Translations under genes and position numbers: made by a program
Notes under the pieces: model-generated
The model's input: the letters and a program-made list of their open reading frames with translations, nothing else
The model's database searches: none
Told to the model about the DNA's origin: nothing
Part shown: in pieces, positions 33,629 through 42,063 of the stretch
Layout of the letters: each line of letters starts with the position of its first letter
Numbering within the stretch: position 1 is the first letter of the stretch
Assembly: GCA_020860565.1 (NCBI GenBank)
Contig: JAJBUA010000011.1
Span: forward strand, 1-51,010
Direction: 5' to 3'
Origin: Clostridiales bacterium
Lineage (GTDB): Bacteria > Bacillota > Clostridia > Lachnospirales > Lachnospiraceae
Length of the DNA stretch: 51,010 nucleotides

Positions 33629-35896
33629 TTACTCCGCCTCCGCCAGTGCCTGCTTCACAAACTCCGGTACCTGCCCCTTCGGGAAGCACATCCCGCGATA
33701 GCCTTCACTGCCGTCCGCTTTTTCATAGCGAACCGAAGCGTCGATCGGATCTGCAGTATAGATACAGTCATAATATTTCCGGTTCATATCCTTCAATACG
33801 CCCCGAAGCTGTTCCAGCTGCTCCGGATCCTTGATCTCCACGGACTTGACACCATATTCATAATTACTGTCATAATCATAGATGATGACCGAGTTCAGCT
33901 TAAGATCGTTCCAGTATCCCCCCGGTGTAATGCCATGTTTTTTCAGCAAAGCGACCGTATCAGTAAAGCAGGCATATACCGGATAATAATCCCGATAAGA
34001 CAGATCCTCCATATAACCATAGCTCTTATTTTCCGGCTGCGCCAGCCATTCTAACGCCGTCTCATATTCCTTTGTCGAGAACTGGATCAGGCCAATCGGC
34101 ACATCATCCGCCATCTTCTCCATCGTCAATTCTCCGTACTCTCTCTGCCATGTGGTAAGAAGCTCTTCCTTCTCCGCCTCCGTCAGGTCCGGCAGGGCAA
34201 ATTCTGCTTCGCCTTCGGCCTCCCGGTAGCGCACGATCCCCATCTCGTCCGCTGTCCGTTCCATCACCGGGAAGGTCGCCGCGAGATATCCCGGATCCTG
34301 ATAAACCGCGTCCACATCCGCGATCACATCCGCCAGGCTCATATAATAAGTCCGGTATACCTGACGTCCGTTCGTCAGTTCATAACGAACCGTCACATTC
34401 CCTGTACCGCCCCACTCCTGCACCGGTTCCTCTTCTGACACCTTTCCCGCAAGGAAGATCGATGTCGGCCCATCCGCGCCTCCAATGACAGCGGTAGCGG
34501 CGGCTGCTGATTCCTCGATTTCCTCATTTGCATCGTAATAAGTCTTCTCCTGCTTGCGCTCCATCGTCTGGCGGATGCCGGACTCCGCGATCGAAAGTAC
34601 CTCCGGTATCTTCCCACAGCTCATCCGTCCCGGTTCCAGCACACCCGGTGTATTATAATAATAAATACTTTCCCAGTAATACCCGCGCTCCTCCGTATAG
34701 GTAATCGAACCGTAAGATACCCAGTCATTTAACAAACTGATCTGGATCGCCGTCTCCTTCACCTGACTCTCCTCCGGCAGCCAGGTATCATACCCCAGCC
34801 AATCCGTCTGGAAAATGGACAGCACTGCGACCGATACAACTGCGCAGCCAGTCATCTGGACCTTATGAGAAAAGAGCTTTTTAAAATCAAAATGATAGAT
34901 AATTTCCATCACACAGTGCGAGATCACCACGCCGCATACCGCGCCAAAAATCATCCATCCCGCAGAATTCTGCATCGACCAGAATAGCAGTCCCACCGCA
35001 AGACCGGAAAGCAGACAGATCGGAATCCTTACGATCGGTCGGCTAATGCGAAATGCCATCGCTTTGCCCGCCGCCTCGGACGGACGCCTCTGATACAACA
35101 GCATGCCCAGAACTGCGAGAATCGCGGATATCACAAGAGCCATAACAGCGGCTCCGGCCACACTCTCGCCTTTTCCATATCGTTCGATCTGGTAAATGTA
35201 CTCCATGATCGGCGAGATCCGGCTGCCATTTTCAAAAAACTGCTGTTCACTCCCGACCGAATAAAAAGTCCGGAAAAAGGTTGAATAACATCCCTGCAGC
35301 ACCGAAAAGAAAATCGGTATATAAAACAGAAATACCATCGCTCCAAAGAATTCTACCACAATATTACCGGTCAGCATCCCCGCGATCACTACCGTTGAAT
35401 AGATCAACAGAAAATAAATCAGGTTCAGGGCACATGAGCGCACAGCCAGCGGAACCAGCAGTCCCATCGATACGCCATTCCCTGCCGCAATCATCACCGC
35501 GATCGCCATTGACACGACATAGGGGAGCGCCTGAAAAAGCACTCCATTGATATAATTCGCCAGATAAATCTTCTCTCTGCGCACCGGGATACTATGGTAA
35601 AAATCCACCTTACTTTTGGAATTCAGGTACGCAAAACTGCTCATCCCGCAGATCAGTGCCGCCGCCAGCATCCATATAATCGTAGCGCCGCCGCCGAAAT
35701 CCAGCAGAGCCGTAACATCCTGTGTATAGATTTTCAGCGCTTTCTCATAACTGAGATAGTTATTCATGTTATTAGCCAGAAGCGCCGCCATCACAGGATA
35801 GCAGAAGATACTCCCAAGCGTGGTCAGCGCGATCGCCCAGATCCTGCCCTTGCAGTCTTCTTTCATCAGTTTAAACAATAAATTTCCTGATGTCAT
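33629..35896 (-). CDS. ABC-2-type transporter permease with a large extracytoplasmic domain
   Basis: A 755-residue permease. The N-terminal half has about eight hydrophobic segments arranged as in bacitracin/GntR-cluster ABC-2 permeases (for example SFAYLNSKSKVDFYHSIPVRREK near residue 85, a well-known motif there). Around residue 345-365 the membrane part ends and a 390-residue soluble region follows, resembling the DUF6449 type of tail. Within it, near residues 468-482, lies VIGGADGPTSIFLAGK. The partner ATPase is encoded immediately upstream with a 26-base overlap, and a GntR (YtrA-type) repressor heads the operon. Such clusters often respond to cell-wall antibiotics (family knowledge); the substrate is unknown. 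Confidence 0.9.
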   Translation of the reverse strand: MTSGNLLFKLMKEDCKGRIWAIALTTLGSIFCYPVMAALLANNMNNYLSYEKALKIYTQDVTALLDFGGGATIIWMLAAALICGMSSFAYLNSKSKVDFYHSIPVRREKIYLANYINGVLFQALPYVVSMAIAVMIAAGNGVSMGLLVPLAVRSCALNLIYFLLIYSTVVIAGMLTGNIVVEFFGAMVFLFYIPIFFSVLQGCYSTFFRTFYSVGSEQQFFENGSRISPIMEYIYQIERYGKGESVAGAAVMALVISAILAVLGMLLYQRRPSEAAGKAMAFRISRPIVRIPICLLSGLAVGLLFWSMQNSAGWMIFGAVCGVVISHCVMEIIYHFDFKKLFSHKVQMTGCAVVSVAVLSIFQTDWLGYDTWLPEESQVKETAIQISLLNDWVSYGSITYTEERGYYWESIYYYNTPGVLEPGRMSCGKIPEVLSIAESGIRQTMERKQEKTYYDANEEIEESAAAATAVIGGADGPTSIFLAGKVSEEEPVQEWGGTGNVTVRYELTNGRQVYRTYYMSLADVIADVDAVYQDPGYLAATFPVMERTADEMGIVRYREAEGEAEFALPDLTEAEKEELLTTWQREYGELTMEKMADDVPIGLIQFSTKEYETALEWLAQPENKSYGYMEDLSYRDYYPVYACFTDTVALLKKHGITPGGYWNDLKLNSVIIYDYDSNYEYGVKSVEIKDPEQLEQLRGVLKDMNRKYYDCIYTADPIDASVRYEKADGSEGYRGMCFPKGQVPEFVKQALAEAE

Positions 35897-36770
35897 AACC
35901 AGCCACCTCCGTTTCGCTGATAAATATTTCTTCCAGAGATAAGGGGATTGTCTCGTAAAATACCGGGTTCACAGCCCTGATTGCCGCCTCAACACTTTCC
36001 ATATCGCCCCGGACGGTCAGCGTCAGCAGACGCCCTCGGCTCTCGGACTTTACAATATCCAGTCCCGGCACATCTGCCCCTGTCATCTCCGGCGCCAGCA
36101 CACACTGAACCTTATGCAGATTCATCTTCATTTCGTCCAGATCTTTATTTAACAGGATACCGCCTTTATGAAGCAGCCCCACATGATCGCAGATGTCCTC
36201 CAGTTCGCGCAGGCTGTGCGACGCGATAATCGGTGTCAGTCCCCGCTCCTCGATATCATTCGCAAAGATACTCTTTACTGCCTGACGCATCACCGGATCC
36301 AGCCCGTCAAAGGTCTCATCGCAGAAAAGATAATCTGTCCCCGAACAGATCCCGCAGATTACGGACACCTGCTTTTTCATCCCTTTGGAAAAAGTATTGA
36401 TCTTACGGTTCTCATCCAGATCAAAATTTTTCATCAGATCATGGAATCTCTTCTCATCAAATCCGGGATACACGATCCGGTAATAGCGCATCATATCTCC
36501 CGGATTTGCGTTCGCAAAGAAATACTGTTCATCGGAAATATAAAAGAAACGCCGTTTCGCTTCTTCATTTTCATAGATACCGATACCATCGACTGTAATC
36601 GTTCCCTCATCAGCTTTCAGCACACCGGCTGCCATCCGCAGAAAAGTGCTCTTTCCCGCGCCGTTGGTTCCGATCAGGCCAAACACACTGCCGTCGCGAA
36701 TCGCCGCACTGATATGATCGACCGCTGTGATATCGCCAAAACGTTTTGTCAGATTTACCGCCTCTATCAT
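35871..36770 (-). CDS. ABC transporter ATP-binding protein
   Basis: A 299-residue ATPase. Walker A is GTNGAGKST (about residues 34-42), the signature is the variant FSKGMKKQVSVICGI, Walker B is YLFCDETFDGLDPV, and the switch is IIASHSLRELED. The FSKGM signature and the short C-terminal domain are typical of YtrB/BceA-like drug and lantibiotic transporters. Its ATG overlaps the gntR stop as ATGA, and its 3' end overlaps the permease gene, so the three are translated together. Confidence 0.94.
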   Translation of the reverse strand: MIEAVNLTKRFGDITAVDHISAAIRDGSVFGLIGTNGAGKSTFLRMAAGVLKADEGTITVDGIGIYENEEAKRRFFYISDEQYFFANANPGDMMRYYRIVYPGFDEKRFHDLMKNFDLDENRKINTFSKGMKKQVSVICGICSGTDYLFCDETFDGLDPVMRQAVKSIFANDIEERGLTPIIASHSLRELEDICDHVGLLHKGGILLNKDLDEMKMNLHKVQCVLAPEMTGADVPGLDIVKSESRGRLLTLTVRGDMESVEAAIRAVNPVFYETIPLSLEEIFISETEVAGYDIRKFIV

Positions 36771-37150
36771 CGTTTGATCCCTCCTTTCATCTTCTCACCC
36801 GCCTGCCTTGCCATTTCGATAAAGCTCTCACCATCCATACCAAGCCCCGCGGCTTCCTCCGCCAGCGCCTCCATCTTCCCGGCGATCGCTTCTTTCTCTT
36901 TCTCACGCAGATTCTCGATATTGCCGACAAAACTTCCACGGCCTTTCACCGTATAGATGCATCCGCGCCGCTCCAGCTCGCCGTATGCGCGCTGAATCGT
37001 ATTGGGGTTAATCGACAGCTCCATCGCCAGACTTCGCACCGACGGCATCTGGCTGTCTTCCTCCAGCACTCCCAGAAGCATCAACCTCTGGAGTCCCTCG
37101 ACCACCTGCTCGTAGATGGGCCGGCTGTCCTTATAATCCAGTAATATCAC
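36767..37150 (-). CDS. GntR family (YtrA subfamily) transcriptional regulator
   Basis: A 127-residue regulator made of an N-terminal GntR winged helix (SRPIYEQVVEGLQRLMLLG, MPSVRSLAMELSINPNTIQRAYGELERRG, VKGRGSFVG) and a short helical tail of about 50 residues, the YtrA type. It starts at GTG 37150 with AGGAGGGAG seven bases upstream. It lies first in the operon with the ABC ATPase and permease. A 31-bp palindrome (37190-37220) just upstream is the likely operator, implying self-repression. Confidence 0.93.
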   Translation of the reverse strand: MILLDYKDSRPIYEQVVEGLQRLMLLGVLEEDSQMPSVRSLAMELSINPNTIQRAYGELERRGCIYTVKGRGSFVGNIENLREKEKEAIAGKMEALAEEAAGLGMDGESFIEMARQAGEKMKGGIKR

Positions 37151-37189
37151 AAATATTCTCCCTCCTCTCGTCTTCAGGTTCTCGTTTTT

Positions 37190-37220
37190 ATAAGTGTATT
37201 AATATTGTTAATACACTTAT
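37190..37220. promoter_or_regulatory. Probable GntR operator palindrome
   Basis: ATAAGTGTATTAA, five bases, TTAATACACTTAT: a perfect 13-bp inverted repeat about 40 bases before the gntR start. GTGTATTAATACAC-like cores are typical of YtrA-type operators. It overlaps the AT-rich region where the promoter should be. Confidence 0.8.
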
Positions 37221-37226
37221 AGCATG

Positions 37227-37254
37227 AAAACAGGGATTGCGCAATCCCTGTTTT
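37227..37254. terminator. Perfect-palindrome terminator downstream of the nitroreductase gene
   Basis: AAAACAGGGATTGC and its exact complement form a 28-bp perfect palindrome with A/T tracts on both sides, so it can end transcription in either direction. It lies 47 bases beyond the nitroreductase stop and just before the gntR promoter. Confidence 0.75.
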
Positions 37255-37300
37255 CTTACGATTTTATAATGTTTTATAACCATCTGGCGTTTGACGGAAA

Positions 37301-37879
37301 TTACAGAATAATATCCTCCAGCTTTCGTTTCGGAACATAATGAACGTCATTTTCATCCCGATAATACATCGTGCTCTCTCCGTCTGCGATCTCCGTAAGT
37401 ACAATCTTCTCTGCAGGCTTCCCGAACGCCACGACCAGCATCGGCACGATCGATTCCGGCAGATTCAGTGCTTCACGGACTCCCCCTGCGCGGAAGTTGC
37501 CGATCATACAACCACCCAGTCCCTTCTCGACTGCTGCCAGAAGCATGGTCTGGGCCACTGCGCCGATATCCCGCAGGAATTTATTCATAGCCACATCAAC
37601 TCTGGTATCCTGACAGATCACGATAAAAGCAGTCGGACACATGCCCTCATGAGGGAGAGTAAGTTCCCGCAGTGCCTTCGCCCAATTGGTCTCCTTCTGC
37701 AGCCGGTCAACCTCCTCCTTTTCAAACACAAGACAATACTTTAAGGGCTGGATATTCACCGTTGACGGACAGAGTCTCGCACACTCCACCAGTTCGACCA
37801 GCTCCTCGCGTGAAATCCGCCGTGATTCATCATACCCACGGTAACTGCGGTTTAACTCAACCAGTTCTCTGATTTTCAT
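37301..37879 (-). CDS. Nitroreductase family FMN-dependent oxidoreductase
   Basis: A 192-residue flavoenzyme. The N-terminal RSYRGYDESRRISREELVELVECARLCPSTVNIQPLKY matches the FMN phosphate-binding RRSxRxF-type opening and the nearby substrate loop. RDIGAVAQTMLLAAVEKGLGGCMIGNF is the conserved second FMN segment, and MLVVAFGKPAEK the third. Members reduce nitro compounds, quinones or enones with NAD(P)H. The substrate is unknown. GGAGG precedes the ATG. It stands alone with its own terminator. Confidence 0.93.
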   Translation of the reverse strand: MKIRELVELNRSYRGYDESRRISREELVELVECARLCPSTVNIQPLKYCLVFEKEEVDRLQKETNWAKALRELTLPHEGMCPTAFIVICQDTRVDVAMNKFLRDIGAVAQTMLLAAVEKGLGGCMIGNFRAGGVREALNLPESIVPMLVVAFGKPAEKIVLTEIADGESTMYYRDENDVHYVPKRKLEDIIL

Positions 37880-37930
37880 ATTCAGAAATCCTCCTGACTT
37901 TCCAAGATATTATAATATTTTTATCATAGC

Positions 37931-38701
37931 CTACTCACTCACCAGACGAAACACCGCCTGAATACTGGCCGTAACTTCCATCTCTCCCGCCATTACGCTC
38001 ATATCAGCGGCATCATAACTGCTGAGACTAAGGCTTTCCTCCGCATTAGCACTTCGCAGTCCCGAACTGATATACCTGCCCGACTGATTGTCGCTGTATT
38101 CCTCTACACTCAGAAGCCCCTTGATCTGACAGTTGTCCGCGGCAGCGATCACCTCTGCTTTCTTACGGGCGCTCTGCACTGCCTTAGTAAGCGCTTCCTC
38201 ATATGCCGCATCATATCCACTCGCATAATAAGAAACCGATTCTATCTCGTTGGCTCCGGCCTGTATGCCGCCAGAGAGAATACCACCCACCTGAGAGATC
38301 TCGATATCGCTGACAGTGATCTCTGTTGTCATCTCATATCCGATCAGTTTTCTCACATTTTCAATCCAGTTATAACGCGGATTCAGCGAAAATCCGGCCG
38401 TCTGAATGGACTCGTCTGCAACTCCGCTTTCCTTTAAATAAGCGAGCAGTCCGTCCAGCTTCTCTGTGTTTTCCTGCTGGCATTCCTCCGCACTCTCATC
38501 CTCTGTCCGGATGGCAAATTCAACCTTTGCCATATCCGGCGTCACCTTCACGGTCTCTTTGGTATTGATGGTAACATGATTGTTCTCCTCCGCACTCTGC
38601 ACATAAACAACGTCCGACCCGTTTGACGAATCAACGCTGCAGCCGCCAAGCATGACGCAGCTCAAAAATGCCGTCAATAAAAAAAACACCCGTTTTTTCA
38701 T
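37931..38701 (-). CDS. SIMPL domain (DUF541) lipoprotein
   Basis: A 256-residue exported lipoprotein. The signal MKKRVFFLLTAFLSCVMLGGCS has a lipobox (LGGC) with the modified Cys at about residue 21. The remainder is one SIMPL/DUF541 domain (VTINTKETVKVTPDMAKVEFAIRTE; GVADESIQTAGFSLNPRY; DAAYEEALTKAVQSARKKAEVIA). Family function is not settled; members include periplasmic or surface proteins linked to stress. I chose the ATG at 38701 because GGGAGG lies 10 bases upstream; ATGs at 38707 and 38710 are close alternatives. An in-frame extension to 38821 is unlikely, since it would bury the signal peptide. Confidence 0.9.
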   Translation of the reverse strand: MKKRVFFLLTAFLSCVMLGGCSVDSSNGSDVVYVQSAEENNHVTINTKETVKVTPDMAKVEFAIRTEDESAEECQQENTEKLDGLLAYLKESGVADESIQTAGFSLNPRYNWIENVRKLIGYEMTTEITVSDIEISQVGGILSGGIQAGANEIESVSYYASGYDAAYEEALTKAVQSARKKAEVIAAADNCQIKGLLSVEEYSDNQSGRYISSGLRSANAEESLSLSSYDAADMSVMAGEMEVTASIQAVFRLVSE

Positions 38702-38914
38702 CCTCATCATTCCTCCCTGAATATCCAGATGCAGCTGTTCCAGCAAAATAAATGCTTCCTGCTTTCCCAAACGCATCATTAAGGCTTCCGTCTGATCTAT
38801 AATCCAGTATATCAAGATCATTCAATGACCGCAATAAACAAATTTATGAATTCATTCTGAGCAAATCGTAACGCGTCCTTTTCATTCCACTCTCCTTCAC
38901 ATTCTCCCTGCGTC

Positions 38915-38943
38915 TTGACTTTCTATAGCAAATTTGCTATAAT
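38915..38943 (+). promoter_or_regulatory. Sigma-A promoter with palindromic operator of the DUF4160 operon
   Basis: TTGACT (38915-38920) and TATAAT (38938-38943) are 17 bases apart. The 18-bp perfect palindrome TATAGCAAATTTGCTATA (38924-38941) fills the spacer and runs into the -10 element. This is the expected site for self-repression by the HTH protein encoded at the end of the operon. Confidence 0.85.
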
Positions 38944-38969
38944 TTGAACCTGTAAAGGAGGTAAAGCTT

Positions 38970-39230
38970 ATGCCTACAATATCAATGTTTTTAGGTATTA
39001 TTATTCGCATGTACAATAACGGAGAACATAATCCTCCTCACTTTCACGCATCTTACCAGGGATACAATGGCGTTTTCAATATGGAGGGAGACCTGCTCGA
39101 CGGAGATATGCCACGAAAACAACAAAAATTTATTGCAGCCTGGGCAGAGTTACATAAAGATGAACTGATTGCAAACTGGGAACTTGCAATAGATGAACAA
39201 CCTCTCTATAAAATAGAACCTCTGCGATGA
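38970..39230 (+). CDS. DUF4160 domain-containing protein
   Basis: An 86-residue protein that fills one DUF4160 domain. It opens MPTISMFLGIIIRMYNNGEHNPPHFHASYQG, with the family's EHNPPHFHA motif, then DGDMPRKQQKFIAAWAELHKDEL. DUF4160 genes usually precede DUF2442 genes and have been proposed as parts of toxin-antitoxin-like pairs; the biochemical role is not known to me. AGGAGG lies eight bases before the ATG. It is the first of three plus-strand genes. Confidence 0.92.
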   Translation: MPTISMFLGIIIRMYNNGEHNPPHFHASYQGYNGVFNMEGDLLDGDMPRKQQKFIAAWAELHKDELIANWELAIDEQPLYKIEPLR

Positions 39231-39266
39231 TTGATTAGCACCTTATTACACGAAGGAGAAAATTAT

Positions 39267-39533
39267 ATGATTAAAAATCCCATATGGGTTGTAACCAATG
39301 TACAGCCCCGCCCAGATTATACCCTGCTTCTCACTTTCGTTACCGGAGAAAAGCGAATTTACGATGCCCGACCACTATTACAAAAGACAATCTACCTACC
39401 ATTAAATAATCTGAACTTCTTTATGAATGCAAAAGCAGATTGCGGCACTGTCACATGGAATGAAGATATCGATATCGCGCCGGAACACCTTTACGAATGC
39501 AGCATCCCTGCAGGAGGTTCTTCCAATGCCTGA
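39267..39533 (+). CDS. DUF2442 domain-containing protein
   Basis: An 88-residue protein with the DUF2442 pattern: WVVTNVQPRPDYTLLLTFVTGEKRIYDARPLL near the start and ADCGTVTWNEDIDIAPEHLYE near the end. The ATG at 39267 has AAGGAG eight bases upstream, so an in-frame TTG start at 39231 is less likely. Its last eight bases overlap the HTH gene. Together with the DUF4160 gene it forms the usual pair. Confidence 0.9.
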   Translation: MIKNPIWVVTNVQPRPDYTLLLTFVTGEKRIYDARPLLQKTIYLPLNNLNFFMNAKADCGTVTWNEDIDIAPEHLYECSIPAGGSSNA

Positions 39534-39738
39534 AGACTGTGCTTTTATTATTGATCTACTAATCGAACAGCGCCATAGCAAGGGCATGACACAACAAGAA
39601 CTGGCTCACGCCGCATGTCTTACACAATCTGTCATTGCACGACTGGAAAGCAAGAAAACAATGCCACAGCTTGATACATTGTTAAAAATCGTGAATGCTT
39701 TGGGCTGTGATCTTACTATCACTTCCTCCCCTCACTGA
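39526..39738 (+). CDS. XRE family helix-turn-helix regulator (antitoxin-like)
   Basis: A 70-residue protein that is almost all one XRE/Cro HTH domain: KGMTQQELAHAACLTQSVIARLESKKTMPQLDTLLKIVNALGCDL. The ATG at 39526 has AGGAGG eight bases upstream, within the DUF2442 gene. A single short HTH protein at the end of such an operon, with a palindrome in the operon promoter, suggests that it represses its own transcription. Confidence 0.93.
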   Translation: MPEDCAFIIDLLIEQRHSKGMTQQELAHAACLTQSVIARLESKKTMPQLDTLLKIVNALGCDLTITSSPH

Positions 39739-39784
39739 TTCCTGAGTGCTTTCAAACATACATAAAATTTTTATTTCAGAAATG

Positions 39785-39838
39785 ACAGATCAGCTGCTTC
39801 GCAAAATATATTTAAAATCTTCTCATCAGCTGATCTGT
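39785..39838. terminator. Inverted repeat between the HTH and YitT genes
   Basis: ACAGATCAGCTG (39785-39796) and its exact complement (39827-39838) are separated by 30 bases. The repeat lies between convergent genes and could end transcription from both sides. The T tracts are poor, so the call is tentative. Confidence 0.45.
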
Positions 39839-39855
39839 TCTGTTAATCTACATAT

Positions 39856-40701
39856 TTAAATACTTTCTTCAATGAATCCTTCTCCCAGCACCTCTCTGAC
39901 ATCCGTCACGATCACAAACGCCCGCGGATCTTTCCCCGCAATCAGTTCCTTCAGCGGTACGATCTCTTTTTTCGACACCACACACAGCAGGACATTCTTC
40001 GACATTCCGGTATACATTCCCGTGGCGTCTAGGCCTGTCACACCACGATCCATATCATACAGAATCGTCTCCGCGATCTCCTCACTTCTCTCCGAGATGA
40101 TAAACACCGCCTTGGAAAATTTCATACCTTCAATCAGACTGTCGGAAACCTTCGTCACTGCGAAAATTGCGATCAGCGCATAGAGCGCGTAACGGATACC
40201 AAAGATACCCGCGCCGACCAGCACGATCACCGCGTCCAGTACCTGCATGATCTGTACCAAACTGTACTGCTTCAATCCTCGCTGGATCAGAGCCGCCAGC
40301 ATATCGGTTCCCCCTGTCGTCGCCTGACTCACAAAGACCAGACCGGCACCCAGCCCGCTGATGATTCCGCCAAACAACGCTGCCAGAAGCAGATCATCCG
40401 TCAAAAATGTAATTTCAGGGATAACATAAAGTGAAACAGACAGCGTTACGGCCGCCACCAGCGTCCGCTTGATAAAATGCCATCCCTTGATCCGGTATGA
40501 CGCCAGAAAAAGAGGTATATTCAGCACAGTGTTTGTAATCCAGAGTTCGATTCCCAGCTGATCCTTGATAATAATCGAAAGGCCGGAAAACCCTCCTGTC
40601 ACAAGCCCCACCGGATCGTAAATGTTCTTGATTGCAAAACCCATCAGGCTCGCGCCAATTACAATCCTCAGATAATCACGAATCACAGACTTTCTGTTCA
40701 T
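39856..40701 (-). CDS. YitT family membrane protein (DUF2179)
   Basis: A 281-residue protein with five to six N-terminal hydrophobic segments, including the conserved NIYDPVGLVTGGFSGLSIII and FVSQATTGGTDMLAALI. A cytoplasmic DUF2179 domain follows (about 195-281; KAVFIISERSEEIAETILYDMDRGVTGLDATGMYTG, then LREV-like ending). The family is widespread in Firmicutes and the function is not established. The ATG at 40701 has GGAGG six bases upstream; a longer in-frame start at 40758 has no such site. It is a single gene. Confidence 0.93.
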   Translation of the reverse strand: MNRKSVIRDYLRIVIGASLMGFAIKNIYDPVGLVTGGFSGLSIIIKDQLGIELWITNTVLNIPLFLASYRIKGWHFIKRTLVAAVTLSVSLYVIPEITFLTDDLLLAALFGGIISGLGAGLVFVSQATTGGTDMLAALIQRGLKQYSLVQIMQVLDAVIVLVGAGIFGIRYALYALIAIFAVTKVSDSLIEGMKFSKAVFIISERSEEIAETILYDMDRGVTGLDATGMYTGMSKNVLLCVVSKKEIVPLKELIAGKDPRAFVIVTDVREVLGEGFIEESI

Positions 40702-41250
40702 ACAGTCCTCCTTCACTTCAATTTCTAAAATGAATGATTCCTCAATGAATCGTTCCATCCATGATAACAGATCCGGTTTGTTCCGTCAATTTGCCACTCT
40801 GCCACACAGAAGTATTCGCCTGTCAAATCTCATTTAATGCAGATCGCCGACATCTCTCTTCCGGCTAAAATTCGATGCAATCTTAATTTCTCCTAAATAT
40901 AAGCATAAAAGCACCGCTTTTTGCTTCAACAGTCTGCAATAAATATCGCAATTAATCCTTACATTTTCGCCGATATTTGCATATAATACACTTGATGAAC
41001 AAAAAAACACTGGCTTTTGTTTTTTCCGCGGAGATGGTGCCTGCATTGTTTCCGTATTTTTTGTTTTTTTATAAAATGTATCCATTTTGGAACCACTGAG
41101 CAAAATGATGCATTCACCTAATCGAGCCGAACAAAATGTAGTGACCATTCACCATCCTCTCACAACTCCGTGCTCACCACACGGTGCTTTCAATAGATAA
41201 AGTACTCTGAATGGTATTCCGAGTCTTCCAACACTCCCACCTTCATTACA
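40702..41250. other. Gene-poor AT-rich stretch with possible IS21-end remnants
   Basis: I see no convincing gene. The only long open frame (minus, 40834-41148) has no ribosome site and an unlikely composition. On the minus strand near 41150-41070, ACTACATTTTGTTC, ATCATTTTGCTC and GGTTCCAAAATGG recur, which resembles the short repeated motifs at the ends of IS21-family elements. This is a weak resemblance only. Confidence 0.3.
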
Positions 41251-41291
41251 AGAAATCAGGATTTCCCATTTTACAGGGAATCCTGATTTCT
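41251..41291 (-). terminator. Hairpin terminator downstream of the amidohydrolase fragment
   Basis: 41251-41267 pairs with 41276-41291 over 16 bp with one bulged T and an eight-base loop. It lies about 30 bases past the stop of the amidohydrolase remnant. The T tract is short (TTTCTTG). Confidence 0.55.
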
Positions 41292-41319
41292 CTTTAAAAA
41301 TCTCACTTTTGTTTATCTT

Positions 41320-42063
41320 TTACTGAAATTCTGTCTGTCTAAACAGGATTTCACCTCCTACCACTGTCATCTGAGGAAGCAAAATTTCATTACCATCAAA
41401 AGAATTACCAAAGGCATCCTCATATCGAATGATTCTTTTCTTTATTTTAAAAATTGCCAGATTTGCTTCTGTGCCCACAACAAGACTGGCTTTTTGAGAT
41501 TCACCCAGCCAATGTGCCGGAGTCAAAGTAACTGCTCGAAATACCTCTGTCCACGGTACACCGAGACAACGTATTTTCGACATCACATACGGAAGGGAAT
41601 ATACCGGTGCCTGATTTCGCACAAAAACGGTCATGTCCGTGCTTATGATATCAGGTATAAAACCATCCGCGATAGCTGTTCCTGCAACATGAAGATTAAA
41701 ATTACCTCTTCCATGTGCAACATCAAAAAGGACACCTCGTTCGCGTGCTTTCAAAATACCATCCTTTACCTTTCCGTGTTCATTCAGAATCGTGTCGCCA
41801 ATTCCATGATAAACATGACATAGAATGTCTCCCGGCCGCAACATCCCGGCCAATTCTTCCATGGAGATTACCGGATCATTGGCATGAACTACCAGTGGAC
41901 AACCGATATTCTCAGCCATCTCTATAGCAGCGAACAATGGCTTTTCCGAATCAATAAAACCCTTTGAAGCACGTGTTTTCAGCCCTACCAGTTTTCTCGA
42001 AAATTTTTCAAATAATTCCTTTATTTCATCGACACGATAATATGCTGAGTTGCTCTCTTCCAT
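41320..42063 (-). pseudogene. Amidohydrolase/deacetylase family protein, N-terminally truncated
   Basis: The 247 residues are the C-terminal two thirds of a metal-dependent amidohydrolase of the deacetylase-like group, which is normally near 370-380 residues. Visible are GLKTRASKG (the usual carboxylated-Lys region), PLVVHANDP, DILCHVYHG, FDVAHGRGNFN and the ligand Asp in PDIISTDM, ending TPAHWLG. The N-terminal strand and HxH metal pair are missing. The frame breaks at about 42060, exactly where the IS21-derived sequence begins. The start codon there is a chance ATG within the coding region. It was probably a catabolic hydrolase of the damaged island. Confidence 0.85.

Noticed and set aside
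40834-41148. 104-codon minus-strand frame in the gene-poor gap
   Set aside because: It has no ribosome site or domain, and an odd composition (Lys/Ser/Cys-rich). It overlaps possible IS-end repeats. I treat it as non-coding.
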